Positions 43,298 through 51,080 of a stretch of 64,000 bases of DNA are shown piece by piece. The DNA is from Verrucomicrobiales bacterium (GTDB lineage: Bacteria; Verrucomicrobiota; Verrucomicrobiia; Verrucomicrobiales; DEV007), in contig JAKISY010000005.1 of assembly GCA_021648365.1 (NCBI GenBank), positions 32,657 through 96,656 of the forward strand, written 5' to 3'. The position numbers and the translations under genes are program-made. Every line of letters begins with the position of its first letter. Within the stretch, counting starts at the first letter, position 1. The notes below the pieces were generated by a model. That model was not told where the DNA came from. It saw only the letters and a list, made by a program, of their open reading frames with translations, and did no database searches.

Positions 43298-43366
43298 AAA
43301 GCGGTGTCGAGTCACCGCACTCCAATTAGGCAGTCGGTTCTTTGGAGCGCTGCGGCTTGACGCAGC
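43298..43366. repeat. Inverted pair of REP-like units
   Basis: Unit 1, AAGCGGTGTCGAGTCACCGC plus ACTCCAA (43299-43325), is itself a hairpin (GCGGTG/CACCGC). Unit 2 (43341-43366, TTTGGAGCGCTGCGGCTTGACGCAGC) is a similar unit reversed. Together they resemble a two-unit mosaic element. A single clean copy with GCGGC/GCCGC arms is at 62421-62448. No protein is encoded here. Confidence 0.65.
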
Positions 43367-43448
43367 TATTCCAGATGATCGCCAGGCGAGGGCTGGAGTC
43401 TATAGAGTAAGCTAAATAGGTAGCTTATTTGTTGGAGCTAGTGAGCTT

Positions 43449-44216
43449 TTAGAGGCGAGTTCGGTATCCTCGCAGCACATCAATGCCTGACCTGAACCAT
43501 GTGAGGTTATTGGCTCTAAAACCCATCGACCACTGTCGCTGATGATAGCTGGTTACGCCATAGTTGGCGGGGTTTCCTTTTGCGAAATCGGGATCACCTA
43601 GTAATTTAGTCACCTCCTCATAAGACATCCCCAGCTTAAGGTCTTCAAATAATTTCAAATCGTCATCGTGTTTGTTATTCTCTAAATTCATGGACAACAA
43701 TGCCATTGGGACAAATGGAGCGAATGCAATCATGTGCCCTAACACCTGACTATTTCCAAGTTTGATGGAGTCAAGCGCCTTTTGATCTGGAGTGATAAAG
43801 TCCTTTTGGTTTAATGGCCGAGGCGGAACAAAAGGATCTAATAAATTTTTGAATCCTCCTTCATGTGGCAACTTTCCAGTGTGTGCTGATTCTCCGTTAA
43901 AGCTTGAGAAGTTTACTAGATCCTTTCTATTGATGACAGAATATAAGCGCTGGTTCTTTGCTAACATAAGGTAATTTTTCCCTGTAGCTGCAACAAACAC
44001 TTTATCACAGGAATAGAAATTTCCATTCGTATCCTTAAAGAAAAAAAGATAGCACCTCAATCCAAGGGCTTTGCGAATCAGGGGATAGTTGTCACCATAT
44101 TTAAAAGCGGTCATAGGCCTTTTTTCTCTAGAAGTCGTAGCACACCCTGAAAATAGGATCATGGGTAGGATCATCACGGAAACAACTATTCTTATTTGTA
44201 GAGTTAATTTTGTCAT
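43449..44216 (-). CDS. Lipoprotein with a BamE/SmpA-like C-terminus
   Basis: 255 residues from ATG 44216 (MTKLTLQ); an earlier ATG at 44234 adds six residues before the signal. Lipobox FSGC. Near the end, FEDLKLGMSYEEVTKLLGDPDFAKGNP and QRQWSMGF match the pattern of BamE/SmpA-like domains (LKxGMsxxeVxxlLGxPd), which appear in outer-membrane assembly proteins and many lipoproteins of unknown role. The middle part (YSCDKVFVAATGKNYLMLAKNQRLYSV) is not recognised. Low-GC codon use unlike the neighbours suggests acquisition. Confidence 0.65.
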   Translation of the reverse strand: MTKLTLQIRIVVSVMILPMILFSGCATTSREKRPMTAFKYGDNYPLIRKALGLRCYLFFFKDTNGNFYSCDKVFVAATGKNYLMLAKNQRLYSVINRKDLVNFSSFNGESAHTGKLPHEGGFKNLLDPFVPPRPLNQKDFITPDQKALDSIKLGNSQVLGHMIAFAPFVPMALLSMNLENNKHDDDLKLFEDLKLGMSYEEVTKLLGDPDFAKGNPANYGVTSYHQRQWSMGFRANNLTWFRSGIDVLRGYRTRL

Positions 44217-44234
44217 GCGAGTATCATCACTCAA

Positions 44235-44687
44235 AGGCTACCGATCTTAAAATTGATATTACTGATTAAAGCATCACGGCGAACGATGAACGTGTCCTCT
44301 GGAGTGGTAACTATTCAGGTCTGTGAAGAGGTCGAAGTGCGTGATGATTGCGCAGGATTTTTCAGCCGATAACCAGTCTCTCCAGCCTCACGGAGGATTT
44401 TTTTTCACTACGCAAGTATTTGTGAATGATCGGTTTAGCCTATTAGGAGTTTAGGGATGTGATTTATATAATTCATGAGAAAACAAGCATTCTAGGTTGA
44501 ATTTTCGACTTAGAGTGCTCGTAAAATACAGAGCCTAAAAAGCTAACAACCTAAACAGCTACCCCCCCCCCCTTCCCTTCATAGGCTTATGTGAATTGAT
44601 TCCCCGTGCAAAAATCCGCGTGTGCCAGCCTTAACTAAGTGCTATTGGGCTTGACTTCCGCTTTTCAAAATCAGTAGATTAGCTCAA
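44235..44687. other. Gene-free gap with an orphan miniature-element end and a C11 tract
   Basis: Between two divergently oriented genes. It contains a run of eleven C (44562-44572) and CCTTAACTAAGTGCTATTGG (44629-44648), which matches the terminal repeat of the element at 36910-37188 at 18 of 20 positions. I find no matching left end, so this is probably a relic. A weak hairpin (CCTCACGGAGG then eight T) lies near 44386-44405. After the relic, TTGACT (44651) and TAGATT (44675) with 18 bases between them could be the promoter of the Cys-rich gene. Confidence 0.5.
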
Positions 44688-44915
44688 ATGAGTATTTATA
44701 AATTTGGAGGCCGTCATCGTGGCGATTGTGAGTGTCCAGTCTGCGGGGCTAAGGGTGGTCGCCACTTGAGTGATTGTATTTGTCCTATTTGCGGAGAGCG
44801 CGCAGGACGTCACCGATCAGATTGCGTCTGTCCGGTATGTGAAGCGCGCAGTAGCAGCCATCGCGGAGATTGCCGCTGCCCTGTCTGTGATATGGCAGGT
44901 AATGGCGGTAATTGA
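44688..44915 (+). CDS. Small Cys/His tandem-repeat protein, probably metal-binding
   Basis: 75 residues built from four copies of a 16-residue unit, G-R-H-x-x-D-C-x-C-P-x-C-x-x-x-x. His 10, 26, 42 and 58, Asp 13, 29, 45 and 61, and Cys 14/16/19, 30/32/35, 46/48/51 and 62/64/67 repeat with exact spacing: 12 Cys and 4 His in all. Each unit could bind one Zn, or the whole a metal cluster, as metallothionein-like proteins do. No signal peptide. The possible promoter ends 8 bases before the ATG, so the mRNA may be leaderless. I know the HxxxCxCxxC motif in DNA- or metal-binding contexts but not this arrangement. Confidence 0.7.
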   Translation: MSIYKFGGRHRGDCECPVCGAKGGRHLSDCICPICGERAGRHRSDCVCPVCEARSSSHRGDCRCPVCDMAGNGGN

Positions 44916-45230
44916 AGTGCCGATTGCACTTATGGAGCATTCATTTTCTAGGCAAGACAAAGAAAGGCAGTGGAGAGATTTTCTCCGAAAGAGCAGGGGC
45001 GAGATTTACTGCCCAATCAGTGCCAAATAGAACGTCAATAGGGTAAAAATCGGAGAGGCGGTTCACCTTAAACCTATATGAAATAAGAGTTCAGTGGTAC
45101 CCCGCCTTGGATTGGTTCATTCACTCGCGGACTCGTTCACAAACCTTTACGGGAAAGGCTTCGCTAGATTGTGAGCGCTATCGCGCCAAGGGGTAATCGA
45201 ACGGCGTTCGAACCCTAAGTCGGGGGCATA
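44916..45230. other. Gene-free region with tRNA-like fragments
   Basis: Holds TGGTACCCCGCCTTGGATT (45095-45113), identical at 18 of 19 positions to the CCA-end and T-arm of the tRNA-Lys gene that starts 150 bases on (45262-45280). Further right, AATCGAACGGCGTTCGAACC (45197-45216) is partly palindromic and looks like T-loop sequence, but it does not fold into a full tRNA. Possibly the scar of an element that used the tRNA end as its attachment site. Confidence 0.45.
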
Positions 45231-45258
45231 AAAAAACATGGCTGAAACCATGTTTTTT
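45231..45258. terminator. Bidirectional intrinsic terminator after tRNA-Lys
   Basis: AAAAAACATGG (45231-45241) and CCATGTTTTTT (45248-45258) form a perfect 11-base stem with a CTGAAA loop. It lies 4 bases past the CCA end of the tRNA, and the A/T arms give a U-tract in either direction. Confidence 0.85.
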
Positions 45259-45261
45259 CAA

Positions 45262-45336
45262 TGGTGCCCCGCCTTGGATTCGAACCAAGAACCTGCGGAT
45301 TAAGAGTCCGTTGATCTACCGTTGATCTAGCGAGGC
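45262..45336 (-). tRNA. tRNA-Lys (anticodon CTT)
   Basis: The minus strand folds into a full cloverleaf: acceptor GCCTCGC/GCGGGGC with one wobble, D stem GATC/GATC, anticodon loop CTCTTAA giving CTT, variable loop AGGTT, T arm CTTGG/CCAAG around TTCGAAT, discriminator A and an encoded CCA. The top anticodon pair (A-C) is mismatched. Downstream on its strand is the terminator at 45231-45258. Confidence 0.93.
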
Positions 45337-45345
45337 AATTTTGAT

Positions 45346-45370
45346 AATTGGCAATGGATAATTGCCAATT
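45346..45370. repeat. Short perfect inverted repeat between tRNA-Lys and rdgB
   Basis: AATTGGCAAT (45346-45355) and ATTGCCAATT (45361-45370), with a 5-base loop. The words ATAATTGGCAATGG and, at 48330, ATAATGGGCAATGGGTAATG look related. May be a weak terminator for rdgB or a small dispersed word. Confidence 0.5.
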
Positions 45371-45424
45371 AAGAAAAGAAGAGTTGATGCAGTGGGGGGG
45401 CTTGTCAATTCTCAATTGACCATT

Positions 45425-46024
45425 TTAATTATCTATTGATAGCGCGGTTTTGAGCTTTGCTAACGCTCTGCCTCGGTGGCTGAGTTGGTTTTTGGTTTCT
45501 GCTGGCAGGATGCCGAAACTTTCGTCATAGCCTTCGGGGATGAAGAGTGGGTCGTAGCCGAAGCCGCCGTCGCCGCTTTCTGCTGTGGCGATACGGCCTT
45601 CGCAAGTGCCGTCACAGGTGGTGAGGACTTTGCCGTTTTTGACTAAGATGAGGACGCAGCGGAAGCGGGCGCTGCGCTGAGTATTGCCATCGAGGACAGT
45701 GAGTAGTTTTTTGCGGTTGTCGGCATCGCTGGCGTTTTCTCCGGCGTAGCGGGCGGAGTAGACTCCTGGGGCTCCGGCTAGGGCATCGACTTCGAGACCG
45801 GAGTCGTCGGCGAGGATGGTGGCGTCGGGAAAGCGGGCGCTGGCGTCGAGGGCTTTGATCAGGGCGTTGGCTTCGAAGGTCTTGCCGGTCTCTTCGGGCG
45901 CGGGGTGGTCGTCACGGTTGGGCTGTTGGGTGAGATCGGTGATTGGGGCGAAGTGTTCGCCGAGCATGGCTGCGATTTCTTCGGTTTTGTGCTGATTGTG
46001 GGTGGCGACGATGAGGGTGGTCAT
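45425..46024 (-). CDS. rdgB: XTP/dITP diphosphatase (non-canonical purine NTP pyrophosphatase)
   Basis: Cleans the nucleotide pool by hydrolysing ITP, dITP and XTP to monophosphates. 199 residues, full length. Signatures: VATHNQHKTEEI at the N-terminus (substrate loop), LADDSGLEVDALAGAPGVYSARYAG in the middle with the catalytic acidic pair, GFGYDPLFIPEG, and SHRGRALAKL near the end. It lies upstream of the tRNA on the same strand, about 90 bases away. Confidence 0.95.
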   Translation of the reverse strand: MTTLIVATHNQHKTEEIAAMLGEHFAPITDLTQQPNRDDHPAPEETGKTFEANALIKALDASARFPDATILADDSGLEVDALAGAPGVYSARYAGENASDADNRKKLLTVLDGNTQRSARFRCVLILVKNGKVLTTCDGTCEGRIATAESGDGGFGYDPLFIPEGYDESFGILPAETKNQLSHRGRALAKLKTALSIDN

Positions 46025-46042
46025 GAAGAAAGGCTGTGGTTT

Positions 46043-46065
46043 ATTAGGTGTTTAGGCTGTAGGGT
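46043..46065. repeat. 23-base direct repeat, copy 1
   Basis: ATTAGGTGTTTAGGCTGTAG plus GGT. A second copy at 47102-47124 differs at one base. The two copies flank the SGNH-hydrolase gene, and the related inverted words GTCTACAGCCTAAAAACCTA follow near 47174-47193. Confidence 0.75.
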
Positions 46066-46174
46066 GAAGAAATTGGAATATCCAATATCGAACATGGAGC
46101 CGAGTTGTGCAACCGCGAGACGAGACAGCTGGAGCTTGCTATTCGGAGGCAATGTCTAATGATGAAGTGAGAAT

Positions 46175-47098
46175 ATGATGATGAAGCGTTTTATATTTGT
46201 GAGTTACTTGATGTTGGCAGGTGGAGCGGTGGCTCAGGACGCTGATGTGAAAGATCGTAATGAGGTGAACACTACGGCGCGACCGGGGAGTATGATGGAG
46301 GATTCGCCGGTGAAGTTTCCGAAAAAGGGGGCTTTGCCTTCGAAGTATAATCCGGATATCCGACAGGAGCGTGAGGATGCGGAGAAGGATTATTTTATTT
46401 TTGCCTCGCCTTGTCGCTCGTTGAAGCAGATCGAGCAGATTCAGCAGCAGATGCCCAAGGGTGAGTTTAAGGTGGCGAAGCAGGATTGGTTTGGGCTGAC
46501 TCGGACTCACAAAGTTTTGACTGAGGGAGGGAATTTGCACATCATGGCGGTGGGGGATAGTATTGTGAATGATATCATGCGCTCGGGATGGACGGGAAAG
46601 TTGGCTGAGGCTTATCCCAAGGCGAAGATCAAAACGACGGTGTATGTGCGTGGTGGAGGTGGTTGCCAACATTATAGTAAAGAGGGGCGGGTGCAGAAGT
46701 ATATCATTCCGCGTAAACCGGATTTGGTATATATCGGTGGGATCAGTCAGCGCAGTGTTGATGCGATTCGCGAGGTGATGCATCAGATTCGTAAAGATTT
46801 ACCGCAGGTGGAATTTTTCTTAACTTCTGGGGTGTTTGGTACGACGGATCCACGTAATGCGGATGTCCTGGCTAAGGCTCAGCATTCGGGTTCGTCGGAT
46901 TATGGTAAGGAGTTAGAAAAGTTAGCAAGGGAAGAGGGGGCGGCTTATCTGGATATGACGACGCCTTGGGCGCAGTACATTGTGTCGTCGGGGTTGCATC
47001 CGCATCGTTTTTATCGGGATGCGGTGCATGCTAATGCTGATGGCGAGCAGATTTTGAGCAAGATTTTGATGGCTTGGTGGGGGGAGAACAGGCATTAG
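46175..47098 (+). CDS. Exported SGNH/GDSL-family hydrolase
   Basis: 307 residues with a signal peptide (about 1-19). The nucleophile block reads HIMAVGDSIVNDI with Ser in GDS; the oxyanion Gly region is VYVRGGGGCQHY; and the C-terminal Asp-His pair sits in YRDAVHANADG. The usual Asn block (GxND) is not obvious: DLVYIGGISQRS stands in its place. The family includes esterases acting on acetylated polysaccharides. Flanked by 23-base direct repeats, so it may be a transposed cassette. Start at the first of three ATGs; the ribosome site is weak. Confidence 0.8.
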   Translation: MMMKRFIFVSYLMLAGGAVAQDADVKDRNEVNTTARPGSMMEDSPVKFPKKGALPSKYNPDIRQEREDAEKDYFIFASPCRSLKQIEQIQQQMPKGEFKVAKQDWFGLTRTHKVLTEGGNLHIMAVGDSIVNDIMRSGWTGKLAEAYPKAKIKTTVYVRGGGGCQHYSKEGRVQKYIIPRKPDLVYIGGISQRSVDAIREVMHQIRKDLPQVEFFLTSGVFGTTDPRNADVLAKAQHSGSSDYGKELEKLAREEGAAYLDMTTPWAQYIVSSGLHPHRFYRDAVHANADGEQILSKILMAWWGENRH

Positions 47099-47101
47099 GC
47101 C

Positions 47102-47124
47102 ATTAGGTATTTAGGCTGTAGGGT
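47102..47124. repeat. 23-base direct repeat, copy 2
   Basis: ATTAGGTATTTAGGCTGTAG plus GGT, immediately after the SGNH gene (stop at 47098). One base different from copy 1. Confidence 0.75.
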
Positions 47125-47204
47125 TTCTGATTCAGCGGTCACAGTAAATTAGATTTTTCATTTTCTTCCTACAGTCTACAGCCTAAAAACCTACAGCCTT
47201 TCCA

Positions 47205-48329
47205 ATGACTACACTTGCACGCTCAATTATTGCCCTCGGTGACGGTTCTTTTGAACTGACTGACTTACAGGTGGCGGAGGATCCTGGTGTGGATGAGGTG
47301 CTGGTGCGGATTCGGGCGGCGGGGATTTGTCATACGGATTATGATTCGCTGAACTGGGGTAAGGCGATTGTGATGGGGCATGAGGGTGCGGGTGAGGTGG
47401 TGGCGGTGGGGGACAATGTGACGGAGGTGGCGGCGGGGGATCGGGTGGTTTTGAATTGGGCGATTTCTTGTGGGGAGTGTTTTCAGTGTCAGCGGGGGAA
47501 TTTTGCGATTTGCGAAAAACATTCTCCGGTGGCCTCGCCGACGCCGTTGGGTGGGCATGCGCGGGTGGAGGCGACGCTGAGGAGTAATGGTCAGCCGATC
47601 GAGCGTTCGTTTAATATCGGCACGATGTCTGAGCTGACGATGGTGCGCAAGGAGGCGGTGGTGAAGATTCCGCAGGGCAATGATATTTCTTATGAGGCGG
47701 CTTGCATTATTGGCTGTGGGGTGATGACGGGTTATGGCTCGGTGGTGAATGCGGCAAAGGTGGAGGCGGGTTCGTCGGTGGTGGTGATCGGTTGTGGCGG
47801 AGTGGGGCTGAATGTGATTCAGGGGGCGCGTATCGCGGGTGCGAGAAGGATCATTGCTTTGGACTTGAGTGCGGAGCGATTGGTGATGGCGCAGCAGTTT
47901 GGAGCGACGCATGTGATTCAGACGCAGCGGGACGATGTGGGTTTGTTGCGAGCGGCGGCGGAGGTGCGGGTTTTGACTGAAACTCGCGGGGCGGATTATG
48001 CTTTTGAAGCGACGGCGGTGCCGGCGCTTGGGGCGGCTCCCTTGGCGATGATTCGCAATGCAGGTACGGCGGTGCAGGTGAGCGGGATCGAGGAGGATCT
48101 GACGATCGATATGAATCTGTTTGAGTGGGACAAAACTTATCTGAATCCGCTCTATGGTTTGTGCAATGCTCCAGTGGATTTCCCTAAGATGCTGGAGCTG
48201 TATCAACAGGGGGATTTGTTGTTGGATGAAATGATCACGCGGACTTATTCTTTGCATCAATTGGGTGAGGCGTTTGCGGACATGCGTGCGGGTCGCAATG
48301 CCAAAGGGGTTATTACCATGGATGATTGA
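47205..48329 (+). CDS. Zinc-dependent alcohol dehydrogenase (class III/MDR type)
   Basis: 374 residues, NAD(P)-dependent oxidation of an alcohol or hydroxymethyl adduct. Catalytic zinc ligands Cys42 and His59 (with Glu60) are present; the structural zinc loop has Cys89, Cys92, Cys95 and Cys103. The cofactor fold is at GCGGVGLNVIQGARIAGARRIIALDLS. Presence of the structural-zinc loop and the FEAT region near 270 put it with long-chain class III-like enzymes, but substrate cannot be read from sequence. No glutathione-type partner hydrolase is adjacent. Confidence 0.9.
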   Translation: MTTLARSIIALGDGSFELTDLQVAEDPGVDEVLVRIRAAGICHTDYDSLNWGKAIVMGHEGAGEVVAVGDNVTEVAAGDRVVLNWAISCGECFQCQRGNFAICEKHSPVASPTPLGGHARVEATLRSNGQPIERSFNIGTMSELTMVRKEAVVKIPQGNDISYEAACIIGCGVMTGYGSVVNAAKVEAGSSVVVIGCGGVGLNVIQGARIAGARRIIALDLSAERLVMAQQFGATHVIQTQRDDVGLLRAAAEVRVLTETRGADYAFEATAVPALGAAPLAMIRNAGTAVQVSGIEEDLTIDMNLFEWDKTYLNPLYGLCNAPVDFPKMLELYQQGDLLLDEMITRTYSLHQLGEAFADMRAGRNAKGVITMDD

Positions 48330-48373
48330 TAATGGGCAATGGGTAATGGATAGGGGGTAATGTAGTGGTGGGT

Positions 48374-48805
48374 TTACTCGAAATGCGTATGGTAGGTTTG
48401 GAGCGTTTTTTTGATGTTTTGGATTTCTGTGTTGCGCTCTTCGGGGGTGGTGGTGGAGTAGAGCCCGTTGACTTGGCTTAGCATGTCGGTGAGTATGATG
48501 TGGAGTTGGTCGTGTGCGGGGCCGCTCATGGTGCAGCCTTCGAATAGGGTGTTGATTCCCCCTGCCATGGCTTGAGCGAGTTTTTCTGGAGGACTTTGCT
48601 CGACTAAGCTGGATAGACTTTGCATGGATTGCCGGGTGTGAGTGTCCACTTGCCATTTTTTTCCATCATCGAGGGTGAGTGTGGGGGCGTTGTTGATGAC
48701 TTCGCTCTGCTCCGCTGCGGGGGCGGGACTTTGTTTTTGGCAACTGCTCAGTAGGGTGAGAATGGCGGCGATGAACAAAAGGTGAGTGTGCTTGCGTAGG
48801 GTCAT
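48374..48805 (-). CDS. Small lipoprotein downstream of a sensor kinase
   Basis: 143 residues with lipobox LSSC. The mature part is polar and helical (about 40-143) with no domain recognised. Its ATG overlaps the kinase stop by 4 bases, so it is made with the two-component system and might be its sensing accessory or target. That role is inference. Confidence 0.65.
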   Translation of the reverse strand: MTLRKHTHLLFIAAILTLLSSCQKQSPAPAAEQSEVINNAPTLTLDDGKKWQVDTHTRQSMQSLSSLVEQSPPEKLAQAMAGGINTLFEGCTMSGPAHDQLHIILTDMLSQVNGLYSTTTPEERNTEIQNIKKTLQTYHTHFE

Positions 48806-50199
48806 GGTGATGAAGGTGCGGTGGGGACGGTGATGGTGAAGGTGGTTTGTCTGCCGGGTTCGCTGGCGACGGTGATGGTGCCTTGGTGGGCTTCGATGGC
48901 GCGTTTAACGATGGAGAGTCCTAGGCCGGTGCCTTTGATGGTTTGTGCGTGGTGTTTTTCGACTCGATAGAATCGTTGGAAGATATTGGGCAGGTCTTCG
49001 GCTGGGATGCCGATACCGTCGTCGGTTATTTTGATTTGCACTTGATGGTTGTGGTGGCTGACGCTGATGTTGACTTTTAAACCGGGCTTGGGGTTTTGTT
49101 TGAGGGCGTTTTCGATCAGGTTAAAAAATATTTGATCCCAGTAGAAGTGGTCGCCTTCGATGAGAGGGGCATTTTTTGGGAAACGAACGTTCAGTGATGC
49201 TTGGCTTTTTTCGCTGATGGCTTGTAGTTGTTCGATGGCTCTGGTGATGGATTGAGTGACGTCAAAAGCTTCTGTGGTGAGTAAATCTGTGCTGCTCTCG
49301 AGTTTCGATATGGTGAGCATGTCTTCGACGATGCGGGTGATGCGGTCGCAGTGATTGCGCATGGTGCGGATGCTGTGGCGAGTGGCGGCTTGATCAAGTT
49401 TCAGATCTGCGTCGTCATCGAGCATTTCGAGGTAACCGTTGATGATGGAGAGTGGAGTGCGAAGTTCGTGGGAGGCGTTGGCGACAAAGTCTTGGCGTAT
49501 CTGTTCGGTTTGCGCTTGGCGGGTGATGTCGCGGATGAGCAGCCAGGCGCCTTTGCCAAAGCCATCTTTGGGGATCAGGGCTTCGGCTTCGATGAGGTAG
49601 TTGTGTTCGCTAAGAGTTGGTTGATCGGTAGTTTCGCTGTTGGGGGCGGCGCGACGTAGTTCGGCGATGCTTTTATTCTGGCTACTGATGGCGAGGCTGA
49701 CGGTGTCGGGGATACGGTGATCGAGGCAGACTTCGATGAGTTGGCGCCCGTGGTGGTCTTGTTCTGAGGGGTAGAGCAGGCGGGCTGCTTGATTGGAGAA
49801 GCGGATCTCTTGGTGTTCGTCGAGGATGAAGAGGGCGTCTTCGATCTGATTGAGCATGTTTTCGAAAAAACGTCGCTGTCGGCGTTCGGATTTTCGGTCG
49901 AGGTCGATTTGTGTGAGTAAATTGGAAAGGGATTTTTTGAGCAGGCTGAGTGAGGGGTCGTTGCTGGCGGTGGTGATTTCGGGTGAGGAGATGGCGTTAT
50001 CTGAGCGCAGGGTGTCTGCGATGTGGGTTAGCCCTTTTTTGAGGCGATGGCAGTGCCATGCGCAGTAGGCAGCGATCAGGGCTAGGATGATGATGAGTGG
50101 GATTTCCAAACTGGTAGATCTATTTAGGTTGAGTGTGCGGGGCTGGAATGAAGCGATAGCCTTCTCCTCGGATGGTTTGTATTTTTTCGCTATGGGCAC
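48802..50199 (-). CDS. Membrane sensor histidine kinase (PhoR-like)
   Basis: Up to 465 residues. One membrane segment near 32-50 (IPLIIILALIAAYCAW), a short coiled stretch, a PAS-like domain (about 110-220; ALFILDEHQEIRFSNQAARLL), HisKA with the phosphoacceptor in ASHELRTPLS (around residue 243) and HATPase_c (NLIENALKQNP, DDGIGIPAEDL, GTGLGLSIVKRAIEAH). PhoR proteins of this layout sense phosphate status through the Pst system, which is not in the window. ATG 50199 overlaps the regulator gene by 80 bases; TTG 50109, 10 bases past the regulator stop, is an alternative start. Confidence 0.88.
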   Translation of the reverse strand: MPIAKKYKPSEEKAIASFQPRTLNLNRSTSLEIPLIIILALIAAYCAWHCHRLKKGLTHIADTLRSDNAISSPEITTASNDPSLSLLKKSLSNLLTQIDLDRKSERRQRRFFENMLNQIEDALFILDEHQEIRFSNQAARLLYPSEQDHHGRQLIEVCLDHRIPDTVSLAISSQNKSIAELRRAAPNSETTDQPTLSEHNYLIEAEALIPKDGFGKGAWLLIRDITRQAQTEQIRQDFVANASHELRTPLSIINGYLEMLDDDADLKLDQAATRHSIRTMRNHCDRITRIVEDMLTISKLESSTDLLTTEAFDVTQSITRAIEQLQAISEKSQASLNVRFPKNAPLIEGDHFYWDQIFFNLIENALKQNPKPGLKVNISVSHHNHQVQIKITDDGIGIPAEDLPNIFQRFYRVEKHHAQTIKGTGLGLSIVKRAIEAHQGTITVASEPGRQTTFTITVPTAPSSP

Positions 50200-50815
50200 C
50201 GAGTTTTTCTCGCAGGCGTTTGATGTGGGTATCGAGGGTGCGGGTCTGCATCAAGTCGTTGTATCCCCAGACTTGACGCAGTAAGTCTCCACGTTCTTGG
50301 GTATCTCCGCCAGATTCGATGAGCACGACGAGCAGTTTGAATTCGGTGGTGGTGAGATCGACGGGCTGCCCTGCGAGTTGCAGGGTAAGCTGATTTTTAT
50401 CGAGTTGAAAGTCGCCCTCGTCGAGCAGGGTTCCGGCGGGGTGGGCGTGGCTGCGGTGCAGTACGTTTTTGACTCTTAACATCAGCTCTTTGGGGCTGAA
50501 GGGTTTGGCAACGTAGTCGTCGGCTCCGAGGGCGAGCCCGGTGATGCGATCGTCGAGTTTGCCGAGCGCGGTGAGCATAATGACGGGGATGTTTTGGGTG
50601 GTGCTGTTTTTTTTGAGATCGCGGAAAACTTGGTAGCCGTCTTTTTCCGGTAACATCAGGTCGAGTAGGATGAGGTCCGGAGTTTTTTTGCGGGCAAGTT
50701 TCACGGCTTTCAGTCCGTCGGCGGCTTCTAATAGATCGTAACCTTCACGGCGGAGGTTCATTGCGATGAGCTCTCGGATGTCATCTTCGTCATCGACTAT
50801 GAGGATGGTTGCCAT
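50120..50815 (-). CDS. OmpR/PhoB-family response regulator
   Basis: 231 residues from ATG 50815. The receiver domain (about 1-120) has the acidic pair in VDDEDD, phospho-acceptor Asp52 (LLDLMLP) and the Lys of AKPFSPKEL. The winged-helix DNA-binding domain (about 135-225) contains LTTTEFKLLVVL, RGDLLRQVWGYNDLMQTRTLDTHIKRLREKLG and IRGEGYRF. This is the PhoB pattern. Partner of the downstream kinase gene. An in-frame start 27 codons upstream is rejected, as it would precede the conserved N-terminus. Confidence 0.92.
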   Translation of the reverse strand: MATILIVDDEDDIRELIAMNLRREGYDLLEAADGLKAVKLARKKTPDLILLDLMLPEKDGYQVFRDLKKNSTTQNIPVIMLTALGKLDDRITGLALGADDYVAKPFSPKELMLRVKNVLHRSHAHPAGTLLDEGDFQLDKNQLTLQLAGQPVDLTTTEFKLLVVLIESGGDTQERGDLLRQVWGYNDLMQTRTLDTHIKRLREKLGAHSEKIQTIRGEGYRFIPAPHTQPK

Positions 50816-51080
50816 GATGGATGGGTTGGATTTTGTGCAAGCTTGAGTAGCGACCATGTGACTTGCGGAAAGGGTTGCCAACAAGAGTCTTGTCACGATT
50901 ATGTCACATTGGGTGATTTTTTTTCATTATCGATATCTTTTTTGTTGCGGGATGAGGCAAGATTCTATAGACGAATGAACCGCTTTGATACTACAATGTT
51001 AATGAAACTTGCTTTTTTATGAGGTTTTGAAAGATTACTGTAGTGCAACTTAGCGTGGGATAGCCTCAAATTTTAATATC

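Noticed and set aside
45160..45225. Second tRNA gene next to tRNA-Lys
   Set aside because: GGTTCGAAC-like words are present on the minus strand but no acceptor or anticodon arms can be formed.
47265..48656. 463-codon minus-strand frame opposite the alcohol dehydrogenase
   Set aside because: Shadow of a fully conserved zinc dehydrogenase; the antisense protein is Arg/His/Pro-rich with no domain, typical of G/T-rich sense strands.
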